DNA of 64,000 nt, taken from contig NZ_MQUS01000027.1 in assembly GCF_001953885.1 (NCBI RefSeq), forward strand, positions 62,001-126,000. The letters run 5' to 3'. Origin of the DNA: Streptomyces sp. IMTB 2501. GTDB taxonomy: Bacteria; Actinomycetota; Actinomycetes; Streptomycetales; Streptomycetaceae. This document shows, piece after piece, positions 1 to 8,063 of this stretch. The number at the start of each line of letters is the position of its first letter. The first letter of the stretch is position 1. A program made the translations under genes and the position numbers. The notes under the pieces are model-generated. The model made no database searches. It saw only the letters and a list, made by a program, of their open reading frames with translations, and was not told the origin of the DNA.

Positions 1-669
1 CTCCTCCGGATCACCCGGCCGCCCGGCGGGAGTCAACCGGTTCGCCTCCTCGTACGCCGCCTCGGCACCGCCCGCCAGCCCCGCCTCCGCCGCGAACCGC
101 GCCATCCGCTGGTCGGCCATCTCCGTACGCACCCACCCCGGGCACACCACGTTGGCCCGCAGCCCCTGCGGCCCGTAGTCGACGGCGAGGGAGCGGCAGA
201 GGTGAAGCAAACCCGCCTTGGACGTCGCATAGGCGGCATTGCCGACGCTGTTGCGGAGCGCGGCGACCGAGGCGACCGCGACCACCGCACCACGGGCCGC
301 CAGCAGATGCGGCAGCGCGGCACGCAACAGCAGGAACGGGCCGGTGAGATTGGTCCGTATCAGCTCTTCCCAGTCCTCCACCGCAGTGTCGCCGACCGCG
401 CCGCCCCGCCCGATTCCGGCGTTGAGCACCACACCGTCGAGTCTTCCGTAGGCCGTCACCGTCGTCTCGACCAGCTCGTGCACGGCCTCGGGGTCGGCGG
501 CGTCGGAAGGGTGGGCCAGCGCTCCGGTCTCCTCGGCCACCCGGCGTAGTGGCTCGGGCCGCCGCCCGGAGATCACGACCTGGTGCCCGGCCGCGCGCAG
601 CAACCGGGCGGTGGCGGCCCCGATTCCCGTTCCCCCGCCGGTCACCAGGACAACACGCTGTTCCGACAT
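1..669 (-). CDS. Short-chain dehydrogenase/reductase, C-terminus beyond window
   Basis: The first 223 residues of an SDR oxidoreductase run leftwards off the window edge. Visible family marks are the Rossmann glycine motif TGGGTGIG at residues 10-17, NAG at 83-85, the catalytic tyrosine/lysine in YATSK (147-151) and CPGWVRTEM after it. The fold binds NAD(P)(H) and interconverts alcohol and carbonyl groups; the substrate cannot be read. The ATG at 669 places the glycine motif at the usual distance from the N-terminus. It transcribes away from the transposase debris on its right, so no partner is visible. Confidence 0.9.
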   Translation of the reverse strand, partial: MSEQRVVLVTGGGTGIGAATARLLRAAGHQVVISGRRPEPLRRVAEETGALAHPSDAADPEAVHELVETTVTAYGRLDGVVLNAGIGRGGAVGDTAVEDWEELIRTNLTGPFLLLRAALPHLLAARGAVVAVASVAALRNSVGNAAYATSKAGLLHLCRSLAVDYGPQGLRANVVCPGWVRTEMADQRMARFAAEAGLAGGAEAAYEEANRLTPAGRPGDPEE

Positions 670-869
670 GGTCGTTCGCCTCCGAAGGTGGTCAGCTTCC
701 GGTTCCCTGCACTGCGAGCATACGAAGCGCCGGCACCTCCGGACCGACCGGGTGCAGCCGCCATCGGCACCGCGGCTGGGCGGGGGGCGAGGAGCGGTTG
801 CGGCGAACAAGGCGGCGATTGAAATCGCTCTTTCGGTTGCGATGGTGAGGGGGCCGGTGCATCAACAAC

Positions 870-1298
870 TTGTCGAAGCAGCGAGACGCCGCCAACGCCT
901 CCGCCCTGGTCGAGAACGACGGCGGCGAGTACCTGCTGCGCCTGCGCGACGCCGTCAACACCGGGTCCTCGCCACCCGTGAAACTGGCGCAGCTTCACGA
1001 GCACAAGCAGCCGCACACCCGCGCGCTCTTGTACGTCTTCGCGGTCATCGAGCACGCCACGAGACGCATCCGGATCCTGGGCGCCACGGCACATCCGACC
1101 GCGCAGTGGATCGTCCAGCTCGGACGCAACCTCCTCATGGACCTCGAGGACGCGGGCAGCAAGGCCAAGTTCCTCATCCGCGACCGCGACTCAAAGTTCA
1201 CGGCCGCCTTCGACGACCTGCTCGCCGACGCAGGACTGAAGGTCGTCACCACCGGCATCCGGATACCCCGAGGGGTAGCGCTAAGAACGGGGTTTTAG
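870..1298 (+). pseudogene. Transposase integrase-core fragment (rve/DDE type)
   Basis: A 142-codon open stretch whose middle (about 1025-1272) reads as part of a DDE integrase core: an IEHATRR segment, HPT, a RNLLMDL helix and an RDRDSKF aspartate motif. Similarity stops abruptly after VVTTGIRIPR; the usual following helices with the catalytic glutamate are absent, and the N-terminal helix-turn-helix part is also missing. The first 50 codons do not look like transposase. It is a dead remnant lying directly against the truncated ADP-ribosylglycohydrolase, which suggests that insertion or a later deletion destroyed the 5' part of that gene. Confidence 0.75.
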
Positions 1299-1300
1299 CG
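1279..1300. repeat. Imperfect hairpin at the transposase/glycohydrolase junction
   Basis: CGCTAAGAAC and GTTTTAGCG form a nine-pair stem with one bulged G around a short GGG loop. It lies exactly where transposase similarity ends and glycohydrolase similarity begins, so it may be the terminal inverted repeat of a vanished element. It also supplies the TAG stop of the transposase reading frame. Confidence 0.4.
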
Positions 1301-1794
1301 TCTACGGCGCCATGTGGGCCGCCGCCCTGATCGCCGCGGCCTTCACCGCTCCCACCGTGCGGGACGCGCTCGACACGGCCCTCGGCGTGATCCCGGCGAG
1401 CAGCTGGCTCGCCCGTACCGTACGGCGGGTCATGACCCTGCACGAGACACGGCTGCCCTGGGAGGAGACCCTGGCCACGCTGACCGCTCAGACCGCCGGG
1501 CTCGGCTGGATCCACACCGTGCCGAACGCCGCCGTCCTGACCGCCGGGCTGCTGTACGGCGACGGCGACTTCACCCGGACCATCGCGCTGACCGTGCGCG
1601 GCGGCCTGGACACCGACTCCAACGGGGCGACGGCCGGCTCGGTGGCCGGGGTCCTCACCGGGGCGGCGGCGATCCCCGCCCAGCGGACGGATCCGCTGGA
1701 GGACACCGTCCGGAGTGCGGTGTTCGGCTTCGACGGCGTACGGATCAGTGCGCTGGCAGAACGCACCCTGCGCCTGGCGACGCCTCGGCCGTAG
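1300..1794 (+). pseudogene. ADP-ribosylglycohydrolase (ARH/DraG family), C-terminal remnant
   Basis: About 165 codons of the C-terminal part of an ADP-ribosylglycohydrolase. The diagnostic metal/ADP-ribose loop GGLDTDSNGATAGSVAG is intact, preceded by VYGAMWAAALIAAAF, a helix that normally lies in mid-protein. The family removes ADP-ribose from proteins or small molecules using two Mg ions held by aspartates from both halves; the N-terminal half, with the first metal-binding acidic residues, is gone. The frame is open upstream of the ATG at 1312 only to the hairpin junction, so this is a truncated gene rather than a short one. It is followed by Nudix and Sir2 genes, both also concerned with ADP-ribose chemistry. 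Confidence 0.8.
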
Positions 1795-1822
1795 CGGTCC
1801 GATGGCTGGTTACCCTTCCTCA

Positions 1823-2317
1823 ATGACCACGACTCCTGACTTCGCCATGTACATCGCGAGCCTGCCCCGTGTCCTCGCCGGTGCCGCCGCGCTCTTCCGG
1901 GACGCCGAGGGGCGCGTGCTGCTGGTCGAGCCCAACTACCGTGAGGGCTGGGCGCTTCCGGGCGGCACGATCGAGTCCGACGACGGGGAGACCCCGCGCC
2001 AGGGCGCCCGCCGCGAGACGCTGGAGGAGATCGGGCTGGACCGGGAGCCGGGCCGGCTGCTGGCCGTGGACTGGGTGCACGGCACGGCACGGCCGCCGCT
2101 GGTGGCGTACCTGTACGACGGCGGGGTCCTCGCGGAGACCGACCTGAAGGCCATCCGTCTCCAGGAGGAGGAGCTGCTGTCCTGGCGGCTGGTGCCGCGC
2201 GAGCAGATCACCGCCCATCTGCCCGGCGCCCTCGGCCGCCGCGTCCTGACCGCCCTGGACGTCCTCGCGGACGGCACCGGCACCGCGGAACTGGAGAACG
2301 GCCACCGGGTGGCCTGA
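1823..2317 (+). CDS. Nudix hydrolase
   Basis: A 164-residue single-domain Nudix protein. The catalytic box is seen as GG...GE followed by seven residues and RETLEEIGL; the first loop (TIESDDG) is two residues longer than the canonical spacing, a departure that should be tolerated but is unusual. Nudix enzymes hydrolyse nucleoside diphosphates linked to another moiety, such as ADP-ribose, NADH, dNTPs or sugar nucleotides. The substrate is not readable, but its place between an ADP-ribosylglycohydrolase remnant and a sirtuin makes ADP-ribose or its acetyl ester a reasonable guess. The ATG at 1823 is chosen over an in-frame ATG at 1802; neither has a clear Shine-Dalgarno. Confidence 0.85.
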   Translation: MTTTPDFAMYIASLPRVLAGAAALFRDAEGRVLLVEPNYREGWALPGGTIESDDGETPRQGARRETLEEIGLDREPGRLLAVDWVHGTARPPLVAYLYDGGVLAETDLKAIRLQEEELLSWRLVPREQITAHLPGALGRRVLTALDVLADGTGTAELENGHRVA

Positions 2318-2391
2318 CCGCCCCGCCGACGACGACCGGGGCCGCCCGATACCCGCTCGCACCGGGTCGGGCGGCGGCCTACGCTCGGCCC

Positions 2392-3144
2392 ATGGACAGG
2401 CCCCTCGTAGCCATTCTCAGTGGCGCAGGTATCTCCACCGACTCCGGAATCCCCGACTACCGAGGCCCGAACGGCCTGTGGCGGCGGGATCCGGAGGCCG
2501 AGAAGCTCGTGACGTACGAGTACTACATGGGCGACCCCGGGATCCGGCGCAGGTCATGGCAGATGCGGCGGAAGAACCGGACGCTCAAGGCCGAGCCGAA
2601 CGCCGCGCACCGGGCCGTGGCCGAGCTGGAACGGTCCGGGATCCCGGTGCGGGTCATCACCCAGAACGTGGACGGCCTGCACCAGCTCGCCGGCATGCCC
2701 GCCCGCAAGGTGCTGGAGCTGCACGGGAGTGCCCGCAGCGTGGTGTGCACCGGGTGCCACGCCCGCGGGCCGATGGAGGACGCCCTCGCCCGGGTCGAGG
2801 CCGGGGAGGCGGATCCGCCCTGCCTTCAGTGCGGCGGGATCCTCAAGTCGGCGACCGTCATGTTCGGAGAGCGGCTCGACCCGGTCGTCCTCGGCGAGGC
2901 GGTCGCCATCACCAAGGCCTGCCAGGTGTTCATCGCGGTAGGGACCAGCCTTCAGGTGCAGCCCGCCGCCGGACTCGCCGGCGTCGCCGCCGACCACGGG
3001 GCGCGGCTGATCATCGTCAACGCCGAGCCGACACCGTACGACGACCGCGCCGACGAGGTCGTACGCGAACCCATCGGCACCGCCCTGCCGGAGCTGCTGA
3101 CGCGACTGACCTCCGAGAGCGCTGTCGACCGTGATCGCGACTGA
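2392..3144 (+). CDS. cobB: Sir2-family NAD-dependent protein deacylase
   Basis: A 250-residue sirtuin. NAD-binding GAGIST (11-16), GIPDYRG (19-25), QNVDGLH (91-97), catalytic His111, a four-cysteine zinc site (Cys119, 122, 144, 147), GTSLQVQPAA (184-193) and NAE near 210 are all present and in order, so the enzyme should be active. Sirtuins remove acyl groups from lysines at the cost of NAD, releasing nicotinamide and O-acyl-ADP-ribose. The arginine/tyrosine pair of desuccinylases is not evident, so deacetylation is the default assumption. It lies 74 bp after the Nudix gene on the same strand, and a hairpin terminator follows. Confidence 0.93.
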   Translation: MDRPLVAILSGAGISTDSGIPDYRGPNGLWRRDPEAEKLVTYEYYMGDPGIRRRSWQMRRKNRTLKAEPNAAHRAVAELERSGIPVRVITQNVDGLHQLAGMPARKVLELHGSARSVVCTGCHARGPMEDALARVEAGEADPPCLQCGGILKSATVMFGERLDPVVLGEAVAITKACQVFIAVGTSLQVQPAAGLAGVAADHGARLIIVNAEPTPYDDRADEVVREPIGTALPELLTRLTSESAVDRDRD

Positions 3145-3150
3145 TACGGG

Positions 3151-3172
3151 GGCCGGGTTGCCAGGCCCGGCC
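3151..3172 (+). terminator. Hairpin after the sirtuin gene
   Basis: GGCCGGG (3151-3157) and CCCGGCC (3166-3172) form a perfect seven-pair GC stem with an eight-base loop, 6 bp past the sirtuin stop. There is no T-run, as is usual in Streptomyces. Confidence 0.5.
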
Positions 3173-3230
3173 GAGCGCTGTCCCGAACAGGGCCGCTGAC
3201 CCGGTCGGACTCCCTGACCGTGTCGTCCGG

Positions 3231-3643
3231 CGCAGCGCCGGGCCGTTCACCACCACGTACTACATGGACCCGCCCGACGACGGCTCCGGGCGCGCCGTTC
3301 CGGTGTGGGAGCTGGCACCCAACTCGTGTCTCGTCGCCCCCGTCGGCGGAGCCGTGCACGTCGGTGAACCGGTCGAGATCTGGGGATGGGCCTGGGCGAA
3401 CGAGCCGGTGCGCTCCGTCGAGGTCACGACGGACGGCGGCAGCCACTGGGCCCCGCCCGGGTCGCCCCGCGCTCCGCGTACGGATGGCAGCGCTTCACCC
3501 GCTCCTGGACGCCGGGCACGGTCGGCGAACATGTCCTCGTCTGCCGCGCCACGACGGGCTCGGGGGCGACCCAGCCCGCCACGCCACGCAGCGACCGCGT
3601 GCACCTGCGCATCGTCTTCGTGGACCAGGGTCGCTCACGCTGA
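3231..3643 (+). pseudogene. Sulfite oxidase-like molybdoenzyme, frameshifted C-terminal domain
   Basis: Only the C-terminal dimerisation domain of a sulfite-oxidase-family molybdopterin enzyme remains. One frame reads GPFTTTYYMDPPDD, then WELAPNSC, VHVGEPVEIWGWAW and VEVTTDGGSHWAP. The continuation ARVAPRSAYGWQRFTR, WTPGTVGEH, VLVCRATTGSG and HLRIVFVDQG is in another frame, so an indel lies near 3455. The molybdopterin-binding domain with its cysteine ligand is missing upstream. The end overlaps the tail of the convergent ogt gene by 9 bp, so loss of this gene has not yet altered its neighbour. Confidence 0.8.
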
Positions 3644-4150
3644 GAACAGCGCCGCACCCCGTTCGAGGTCCAGCAGCCGGCGCTTGCGGTCCAGGCCGCC
3701 GCCGTAGCCGGTGAGGCTGCCGTCGGAGCCGATCACGCGATGGCAGGGGACAATGATGCCGATCGGGTTGCGGCCGTTGGCGAGGCCGACCGCTCGGGAG
3801 GCCTGGGGTTTGCCGAGGGCGTCGGCGAGTTGGCCGTAGGTGCGGGTCTCGCCGTAGGGGATGCGGGTGAGCTGCTGCCAGACACTGCGCTGGAACGGCG
3901 TTCCTTTCAGGGCGAGTTCGAGAGTGAAGTGCTGCAACTCGCCCGCGAAGTAGGCCGACAGCTGCCTCCGCGCCGCGGCGAAGCAGGGCAGGTCGTCGTC
4001 GCGCGGGCCGAAGGTCTCCTCGGGCGGACGGTGCCGCTGGCCGGCCATGTACAGGCCGCACAGGGCGCCGTCGGCGTCGCCTCCGGTGTCGGCGACCAGG
4101 GTGAGCGGGCCGTAGGGGCTGTCGATCACGGTGTGGAACGAGGTTGTCAC
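3635..4150 (-). CDS. ogt: Methylated-DNA--protein-cysteine S-methyltransferase
   Basis: A 171-residue suicide DNA repair protein. The methyl-acceptor motif PCHRV places the nucleophile at Cys136; GTPFQRSVWQQLTRIPYGETRTYGQ and GRNPIGIIVPCH complete the helix-turn-helix and active-site region, and the N-terminal ribonuclease-like domain is present. It transfers the methyl group from O6-methylguanine to its own cysteine. The gene lies 12 bp downstream of the Ada/AlkA fusion on the same strand, so the acceptor domain missing from that fusion is supplied here as a separate polypeptide, almost certainly in one operon. Confidence 0.95.
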   Translation of the reverse strand: MTTSFHTVIDSPYGPLTLVADTGGDADGALCGLYMAGQRHRPPEETFGPRDDDLPCFAAARRQLSAYFAGELQHFTLELALKGTPFQRSVWQQLTRIPYGETRTYGQLADALGKPQASRAVGLANGRNPIGIIVPCHRVIGSDGSLTGYGGGLDRKRRLLDLERGAALFSA

Positions 4151-4162
4151 GGAGGAACCTTC

Positions 4163-5644
4163 TTACACGGGCAGGAAGTTGATGGGGTGGCTGTCGGTCG
4201 CCCACAGGTACTGGACGGCGTACGCCCGCCAGGGCCGCCAGGCCTCGGCGCGGCCGGTGAGCGCGGCGGGGGTGGAGGGCAGTCCCAGCTCCTGGGCCGC
4301 GCGCCGGATGCCGAGGTCGGTGGCGAGGAAGGCGTCGGGGTCGCCGAGGGCGCGCATGGCGATGACGTCGACCGTCCAGGGCCCGAAGCCTGGCAGGGCG
4401 AGCAGCCGGGCGCGGGCCTCGGCCCAGTCCGACTCGACGCCCAAGGAGAGGGTGCCGTCGGCGAGTTCACGGACGAGGGTGGTGAAGGTGGTGCGCCGGG
4501 TGCGGGGCATCGCCAGGGTCTCGGGATCGACGGCGGCCAGTGCCTCGGGCGAGGGGAAGAGATGGGTGAGGCCGCCCTCGGGGTCGTCCAGTGGCTTGCC
4601 GTGCGCCCTGACCAGCCGGGCCGCGTGGGTGCGGGCGGCGGACGTGGACACCTGTTGCCCGAGGACGGCGCGGACGGCGAACTCGGCCTCGTCGACCGTG
4701 CGCGGCACCCGGCGGCCCGGGGCCTTGTCGACCAGGGGCGCGAGGAACGGGTCCGTGCGCAGATGGTCGTCGACGGCGACCGGGTCCGCGTCCAGGTCGA
4801 GCATGCGGCGGCAGCGGCTGATCGCCACGGTCAGATCACGCAGGTCGCTGAGCGTGAGCCGGCAGGCGATGTGGCCGGGGCGTGGGGCGAGGGAGACGAT
4901 CCCATGGCCGTACGGCAGCCGCAGCGTGCGTCGGTAGGCACCGTCCCGCCACTCCTCGACGCCGGGTACGGCGGTGGCGGCGAGGTGGCCGAAGAGGTTG
5001 GAGGGGTTGAGCGGGGCGCGGAACGGCAGCCGCAGGCCGAGCACGCCGGGTGTGCCGGTGCCGGACTTGGGCGCGCGGGCGCGCAGTTCGCTCGGGGTGA
5101 GGGCGAAGACCTCGCGGACGGTGTCGTTGAAGGTGCGGATGGAGGAGAAACCGGCCGCGAAGGCGATGTCCGCCATGGGCAGCGCACTGGTCTCGATGAG
5201 CAGCCGCGCGGTCTGGGCGCGCTGGGCACGGGCGAGCGCGAGCGGCCCCGCGCCCAGTTCGGCGAGCAGTTGCCGCTCCACCTGACGGGTGCTGTAGCCG
5301 AGCCGGGCGGCGAGTCCCGGCACGCCCTCGCGGTCCACGACACCGTCGGCGATCAGCCGCATCGCGCGGGCCACCAGGTCGGCGCGCTGGTTCCACTCCG
5401 GGGACCCGGGGCTGGTGTCCGGGCGGCAGCGTTTGCAGGCCCGGAGCCCGGCCTGCTGGCAGGCGGCCGCGCTCGGGTAGAACGTCATGTTCTCCGGCTT
5501 GGGCGGGACGACGGGACAGCTGGGCCGGCAGTAGATCCGGGTGGTCAGGACGGCCGTGAAGAACCACCCGTCGAACCGGGCGTCCTTGGACTGTACGGCG
5601 CGTACACAGTGCTCCCGGTCGAGGTGCGTCGTCGCTGTCTGCAT
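4163..5644 (-). CDS. alkA: AdaA-AlkA fusion: methylphosphotriester sensor and 3-methyladenine DNA glycosylase
   Basis: A 493-residue multidomain repair regulator. Residues 1-80 are the Ada zinc domain with four cysteines (39, 43, 70, 73); one is the expected methyl acceptor from DNA phosphotriesters. An AraC-type helix-turn-helix follows (about 85-185), then the AlkA N-terminal domain, then a helix-hairpin-helix glycosylase domain with LPGFGPWT and the catalytic aspartate in ATDLG near residue 443. The protein should sense methyl damage, activate transcription of the adaptive response and excise alkylated purines. The ATG at 5644 is chosen because it begins directly before the Ada domain. This architecture is common in actinobacteria. 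Confidence 0.93.
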   Translation of the reverse strand: MQTATTHLDREHCVRAVQSKDARFDGWFFTAVLTTRIYCRPSCPVVPPKPENMTFYPSAAACQQAGLRACKRCRPDTSPGSPEWNQRADLVARAMRLIADGVVDREGVPGLAARLGYSTRQVERQLLAELGAGPLALARAQRAQTARLLIETSALPMADIAFAAGFSSIRTFNDTVREVFALTPSELRARAPKSGTGTPGVLGLRLPFRAPLNPSNLFGHLAATAVPGVEEWRDGAYRRTLRLPYGHGIVSLAPRPGHIACRLTLSDLRDLTVAISRCRRMLDLDADPVAVDDHLRTDPFLAPLVDKAPGRRVPRTVDEAEFAVRAVLGQQVSTSAARTHAARLVRAHGKPLDDPEGGLTHLFPSPEALAAVDPETLAMPRTRRTTFTTLVRELADGTLSLGVESDWAEARARLLALPGFGPWTVDVIAMRALGDPDAFLATDLGIRRAAQELGLPSTPAALTGRAEAWRPWRAYAVQYLWATDSHPINFLPV

Positions 5645-5768
5645 GCCTCCAGCATCGTCCAGCCGGGGCGGCGATCGCTGGCGGAAATCCGACACCAGCG
5701 TCCACGGGCCTGCCGGGATCCCGATCCGGGCGTGGAGATGACCCAAGGGGCGAGAGGCGGCCGGGGGA

Positions 5769-6653
5769 CTACGGCGTGCGTGTGCTGGGGGCGGTCCGCC
5801 GGAACCCGGTGATCCACTCGGCGGTGTGGCGCAGCCCGCCGAACGTGTAGAAGTGCACCTTCACCGCGCCGTGCCGCTCGGGGTCGTAACGCTGGGCGAA
5901 GGCATGCAGGAAGCGGTCCGGGCCGGTCGTGCCCATGAGGTTGGTCAGCGAGAAGCCGTACTTGCGGGCGACGGAGGCGCTGGTCGCTACGCCGAACCGG
6001 GTGGCGTAGCCGAGCAGTCGGCGCACGCCCGCCGGTCCGGGCACGCCGATGCGGACGGGCAGGTGCACGCCCCGCGCGCGAGCGGCCTCCAGCCAGCTCA
6101 GGACCGGGTCGGCGTCGAAGCCGAACTGGGTGATGACGTCGCCGTCGAAGCGGTGCGCGCCGATGGCCGCCGCCTTGTCGGTGAGCGCCGACCACAGGGT
6201 GCCGTCGGCTATCGCGGGGTGGCCCTCCGGGTAGCCGCTGATGCCGATGTGGCGGACGCCGTGGCGCTGGAGCAGCCCGGTGCGCAGGACGGCGAGGGCG
6301 TCGTCGTACGGGCCCTCGGGCCGGGCGGGGTCGCCGCCGACGACGAAGACGTTCTCGGCGGTGCCGTCCGCGGCCAGCCCGGACAGGAACTCCTCCAGGG
6401 CGGCGCGGGAGGGCAGACGGCGTGCGGAGATGTGCGGTACGGGGACGAAGCCGAGCCGCTTGACCGCGCGGGCGGCCGCCAGCCGCATACCGAGATCCTC
6501 ACCGGCGAGGAAGGTGATGTTGATCCGGGTGCCCCGCGGGATGCTGCCCCGCGCCTCCTCCAGCCGGGGCACGTCCTTGCCGGTCATCTCCAGGGAGAAG
6601 TCGTCCAGCAGAGCGGCACCGACGGCCGGGGGGACGGTGACAGCGGGGTTCAT
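5769..6653 (-). CDS. Methylenetetrahydrofolate reductase-like protein
   Basis: A 294-residue TIM-barrel protein of the MetF family: FSLEMTGKD near the N-terminus, RINITFLAGED, the FVVGGDPA segment, the HIGISGYPEGHP loop, DVITQFGFD and GIPG-like LPVRIGVPGP. The family reduces 5,10-methylene-THF to 5-methyl-THF with FAD. It is divergent from the housekeeping form, which normally begins with a conserved FEFFPP segment, here FSLEM, so it may act in another one-carbon route. It lies 124 bp upstream of the alkylation repair genes on the same strand; cotranscription is possible but not shown. Confidence 0.8.
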   Translation of the reverse strand: MNPAVTVPPAVGAALLDDFSLEMTGKDVPRLEEARGSIPRGTRINITFLAGEDLGMRLAAARAVKRLGFVPVPHISARRLPSRAALEEFLSGLAADGTAENVFVVGGDPARPEGPYDDALAVLRTGLLQRHGVRHIGISGYPEGHPAIADGTLWSALTDKAAAIGAHRFDGDVITQFGFDADPVLSWLEAARARGVHLPVRIGVPGPAGVRRLLGYATRFGVATSASVARKYGFSLTNLMGTTGPDRFLHAFAQRYDPERHGAVKVHFYTFGGLRHTAEWITGFRRTAPSTRTP

Positions 6654-6794
6654 CGAGCTCCTCGTACGACGGCGTTCCTGACCCCGGCCGATGATGCCAC
6701 GAGGGACGCGGGGGCCTCGGGCCCGGGTCCGGCCGGTCGTGTGCCGGGCGCGACGGCGTCGGGCGGGGGCGACGGTGTCCGGGGATCCGGCCCG

Positions 6795-7427
6795 CTACGG
6801 CGCCGGGTTCAGGGGGTCGTCGACCACGCCCGCCAGGCGGCCGGTGTCCTCGGCCGGGGCGAGACCGGGGTCCAGGTCGCCGGCCGCGGCCGTCAGGGCG
6901 GTGAGCGCCGGGACCAGACCGGCGCGCTCCTGCGCGGGCAGACGTTCCACCAGAGCCCGGATCGCCGCGCGGCGATGGCTCAGCACCCGGTCCACCAGTT
7001 CCTCCCCCGCGGTGGTCAGCCGCAGGACGACCTCACGGCGGTTGTCCGGGTTGACCCGTCGGTCGGTGAGTTCCAGGGTCTCCAGGCGCTCGACCATGCG
7101 CAGCGCGGTGGACGGCGTGACGCCCAGCGTGGCGGCCATGGCGGCGAGTTTGATCGGACCACAGGTGTGCAGGGCGACCAGGGAGCGCAGCTGGGGCAGG
7201 GTGAGGGGCACGTCGACCGAGGCGAGGGCACGGGCGGAGAGGGCGACGATCAGCCGGGAGGCCGCCATCACCGCGAGAGTGACCGCCTCGGCCTCCCGGT
7301 CCAGCTCCTGCTCGGCCCCCACCACAGCGCCCCCCGCCTCCTCGGCCCCCGCCGCCCCGGCCGGCGTCTCGGCGGGCGCTCTCTCCTGCCCCGGCGCGTG
7401 CTCCGGTCCGCCGTCCTGCTGGGCCAT
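6795..7427 (-). CDS. MarR-family transcriptional regulator
   Basis: A 210-residue winged-helix regulator. After a 45-residue Ala/Glu/Pro-rich leader, the core reads LTLPQLRSLVAL, a recognition helix region LGVTPSTALRMVERLE and the wing DRRVNPDNRREVVLRLT, all typical of MarR dimers. Such proteins usually repress adjacent genes until a phenolic or oxidant ligand binds. It is divergent from a zinc-ribbon gene, and a palindrome lies in the shared 130 bp region; autoregulation and control of that neighbour are the likely roles. Confidence 0.88.
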   Translation of the reverse strand: MAQQDGGPEHAPGQERAPAETPAGAAGAEEAGGAVVGAEQELDREAEAVTLAVMAASRLIVALSARALASVDVPLTLPQLRSLVALHTCGPIKLAAMAATLGVTPSTALRMVERLETLELTDRRVNPDNRREVVLRLTTAGEELVDRVLSHRRAAIRALVERLPAQERAGLVPALTALTAAAGDLDPGLAPAEDTGRLAGVVDDPLNPAP

Positions 7428-7489
7428 GCGCTCCTCGCTCCCCTTTCAGCTGTCCACGATCCGGACACCACCTGTTACCCATAGCGACC

Positions 7490-7504
7490 ATTGCAGACTG
7501 CAAT
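7490..7504. promoter_or_regulatory. Palindromic operator candidate for the MarR regulator
   Basis: ATTGCA-GAC-TGCAAT is a perfect six-base inverted repeat in the divergent intergenic region, 62 bp from the marR start and 55 bp from the zinc-ribbon start. MarR proteins commonly bind TTGCNN...CAA-type palindromes, so the assignment rests on position and symmetry. Confidence 0.55.
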
Positions 7505-7559
7505 GATAAGCTGCGGGCAACCGGACCGAGCGGGCGCGACGGCTCCGGTGCCGGGGGTG

Positions 7560-7814
7560 ATGACGATGAGATCCGAGCCGATACACGAAGCCTATTCCTT
7601 CGTTTGCCTGCGCTGCGGGCACGCCTGGGAGGGCGCCTACGACATCCGGCACGTCCGGGATGCCCGGGGGTACCTGCGCGCCGAGTACCACGTCACGGGG
7701 GGCCTTCGGGTCCCGTCCCCGCTCACGGCGAACACCTGCCGGGTGTGCGGCGGGCGCAGGATGCGCATCCTGCGCCCCGGGCGGGTCGACTCCGCACGTG
7801 CCACACCCGGCTGA
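7560..7814 (+). CDS. Small zinc-ribbon protein
   Basis: An 84-residue protein with two CxxC knuckles, CLRCGHAWEG near residue 17 and CRVCGGRRM near residue 62, which should bind one zinc. Between them lies a YDIRHVRD segment. No enzymatic motif is visible; such proteins are usually annotated as hypothetical or nucleic-acid-binding. Start candidates ATG 7560 and ATG 7566 are two codons apart; the G-rich stretch just before them serves either. It is divergent from marR and is followed by a strong hairpin, so it is probably monocistronic and under MarR control. Confidence 0.7.
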   Translation: MTMRSEPIHEAYSFVCLRCGHAWEGAYDIRHVRDARGYLRAEYHVTGGLRVPSPLTANTCRVCGGRRMRILRPGRVDSARATPG

Positions 7815-7838
7815 GGACACCGGCCCCATCCCTGACCC

Positions 7839-7866
7839 GACGGACGCGCGACGAGGCGCGTCCGTC
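7839..7866 (+). terminator. Hairpin terminator after the zinc-ribbon gene
   Basis: GACGGACGCGC (7839-7849) and GCGCGTCCGTC (7856-7866) form a perfect 11-pair stem with a six-base loop, 24 bp past the stop codon. The rest of the gap up to 8063 shows no gene. Confidence 0.75.
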
Positions 7867-8063
7867 CGCCATGCCCGACGCCCGTCACCTCCCGTACTTC
7901 CTCCCTCCTCCGCTTGCCTCGCCCCCGCCTGCCGAATGGGCGGCGTCGCCCGAAGAGGCCACCGCCCCGGCCCGTTCCCTCCGCCCCCCTGCCCCGACAC
8001 CGGAACCGGGGCACCGGGCCGCCCCGCCACGCCCTGTCCGCCCCTGACCCTCACGGAGCCACC

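Noticed and set aside
3740..5812. A 690-codon plus-strand frame.
   Set aside because: It runs antisense to ogt and the Ada/AlkA fusion, is glycine/valine/glutamate-rich and has no family motifs; it is a shadow of GC-rich codons.
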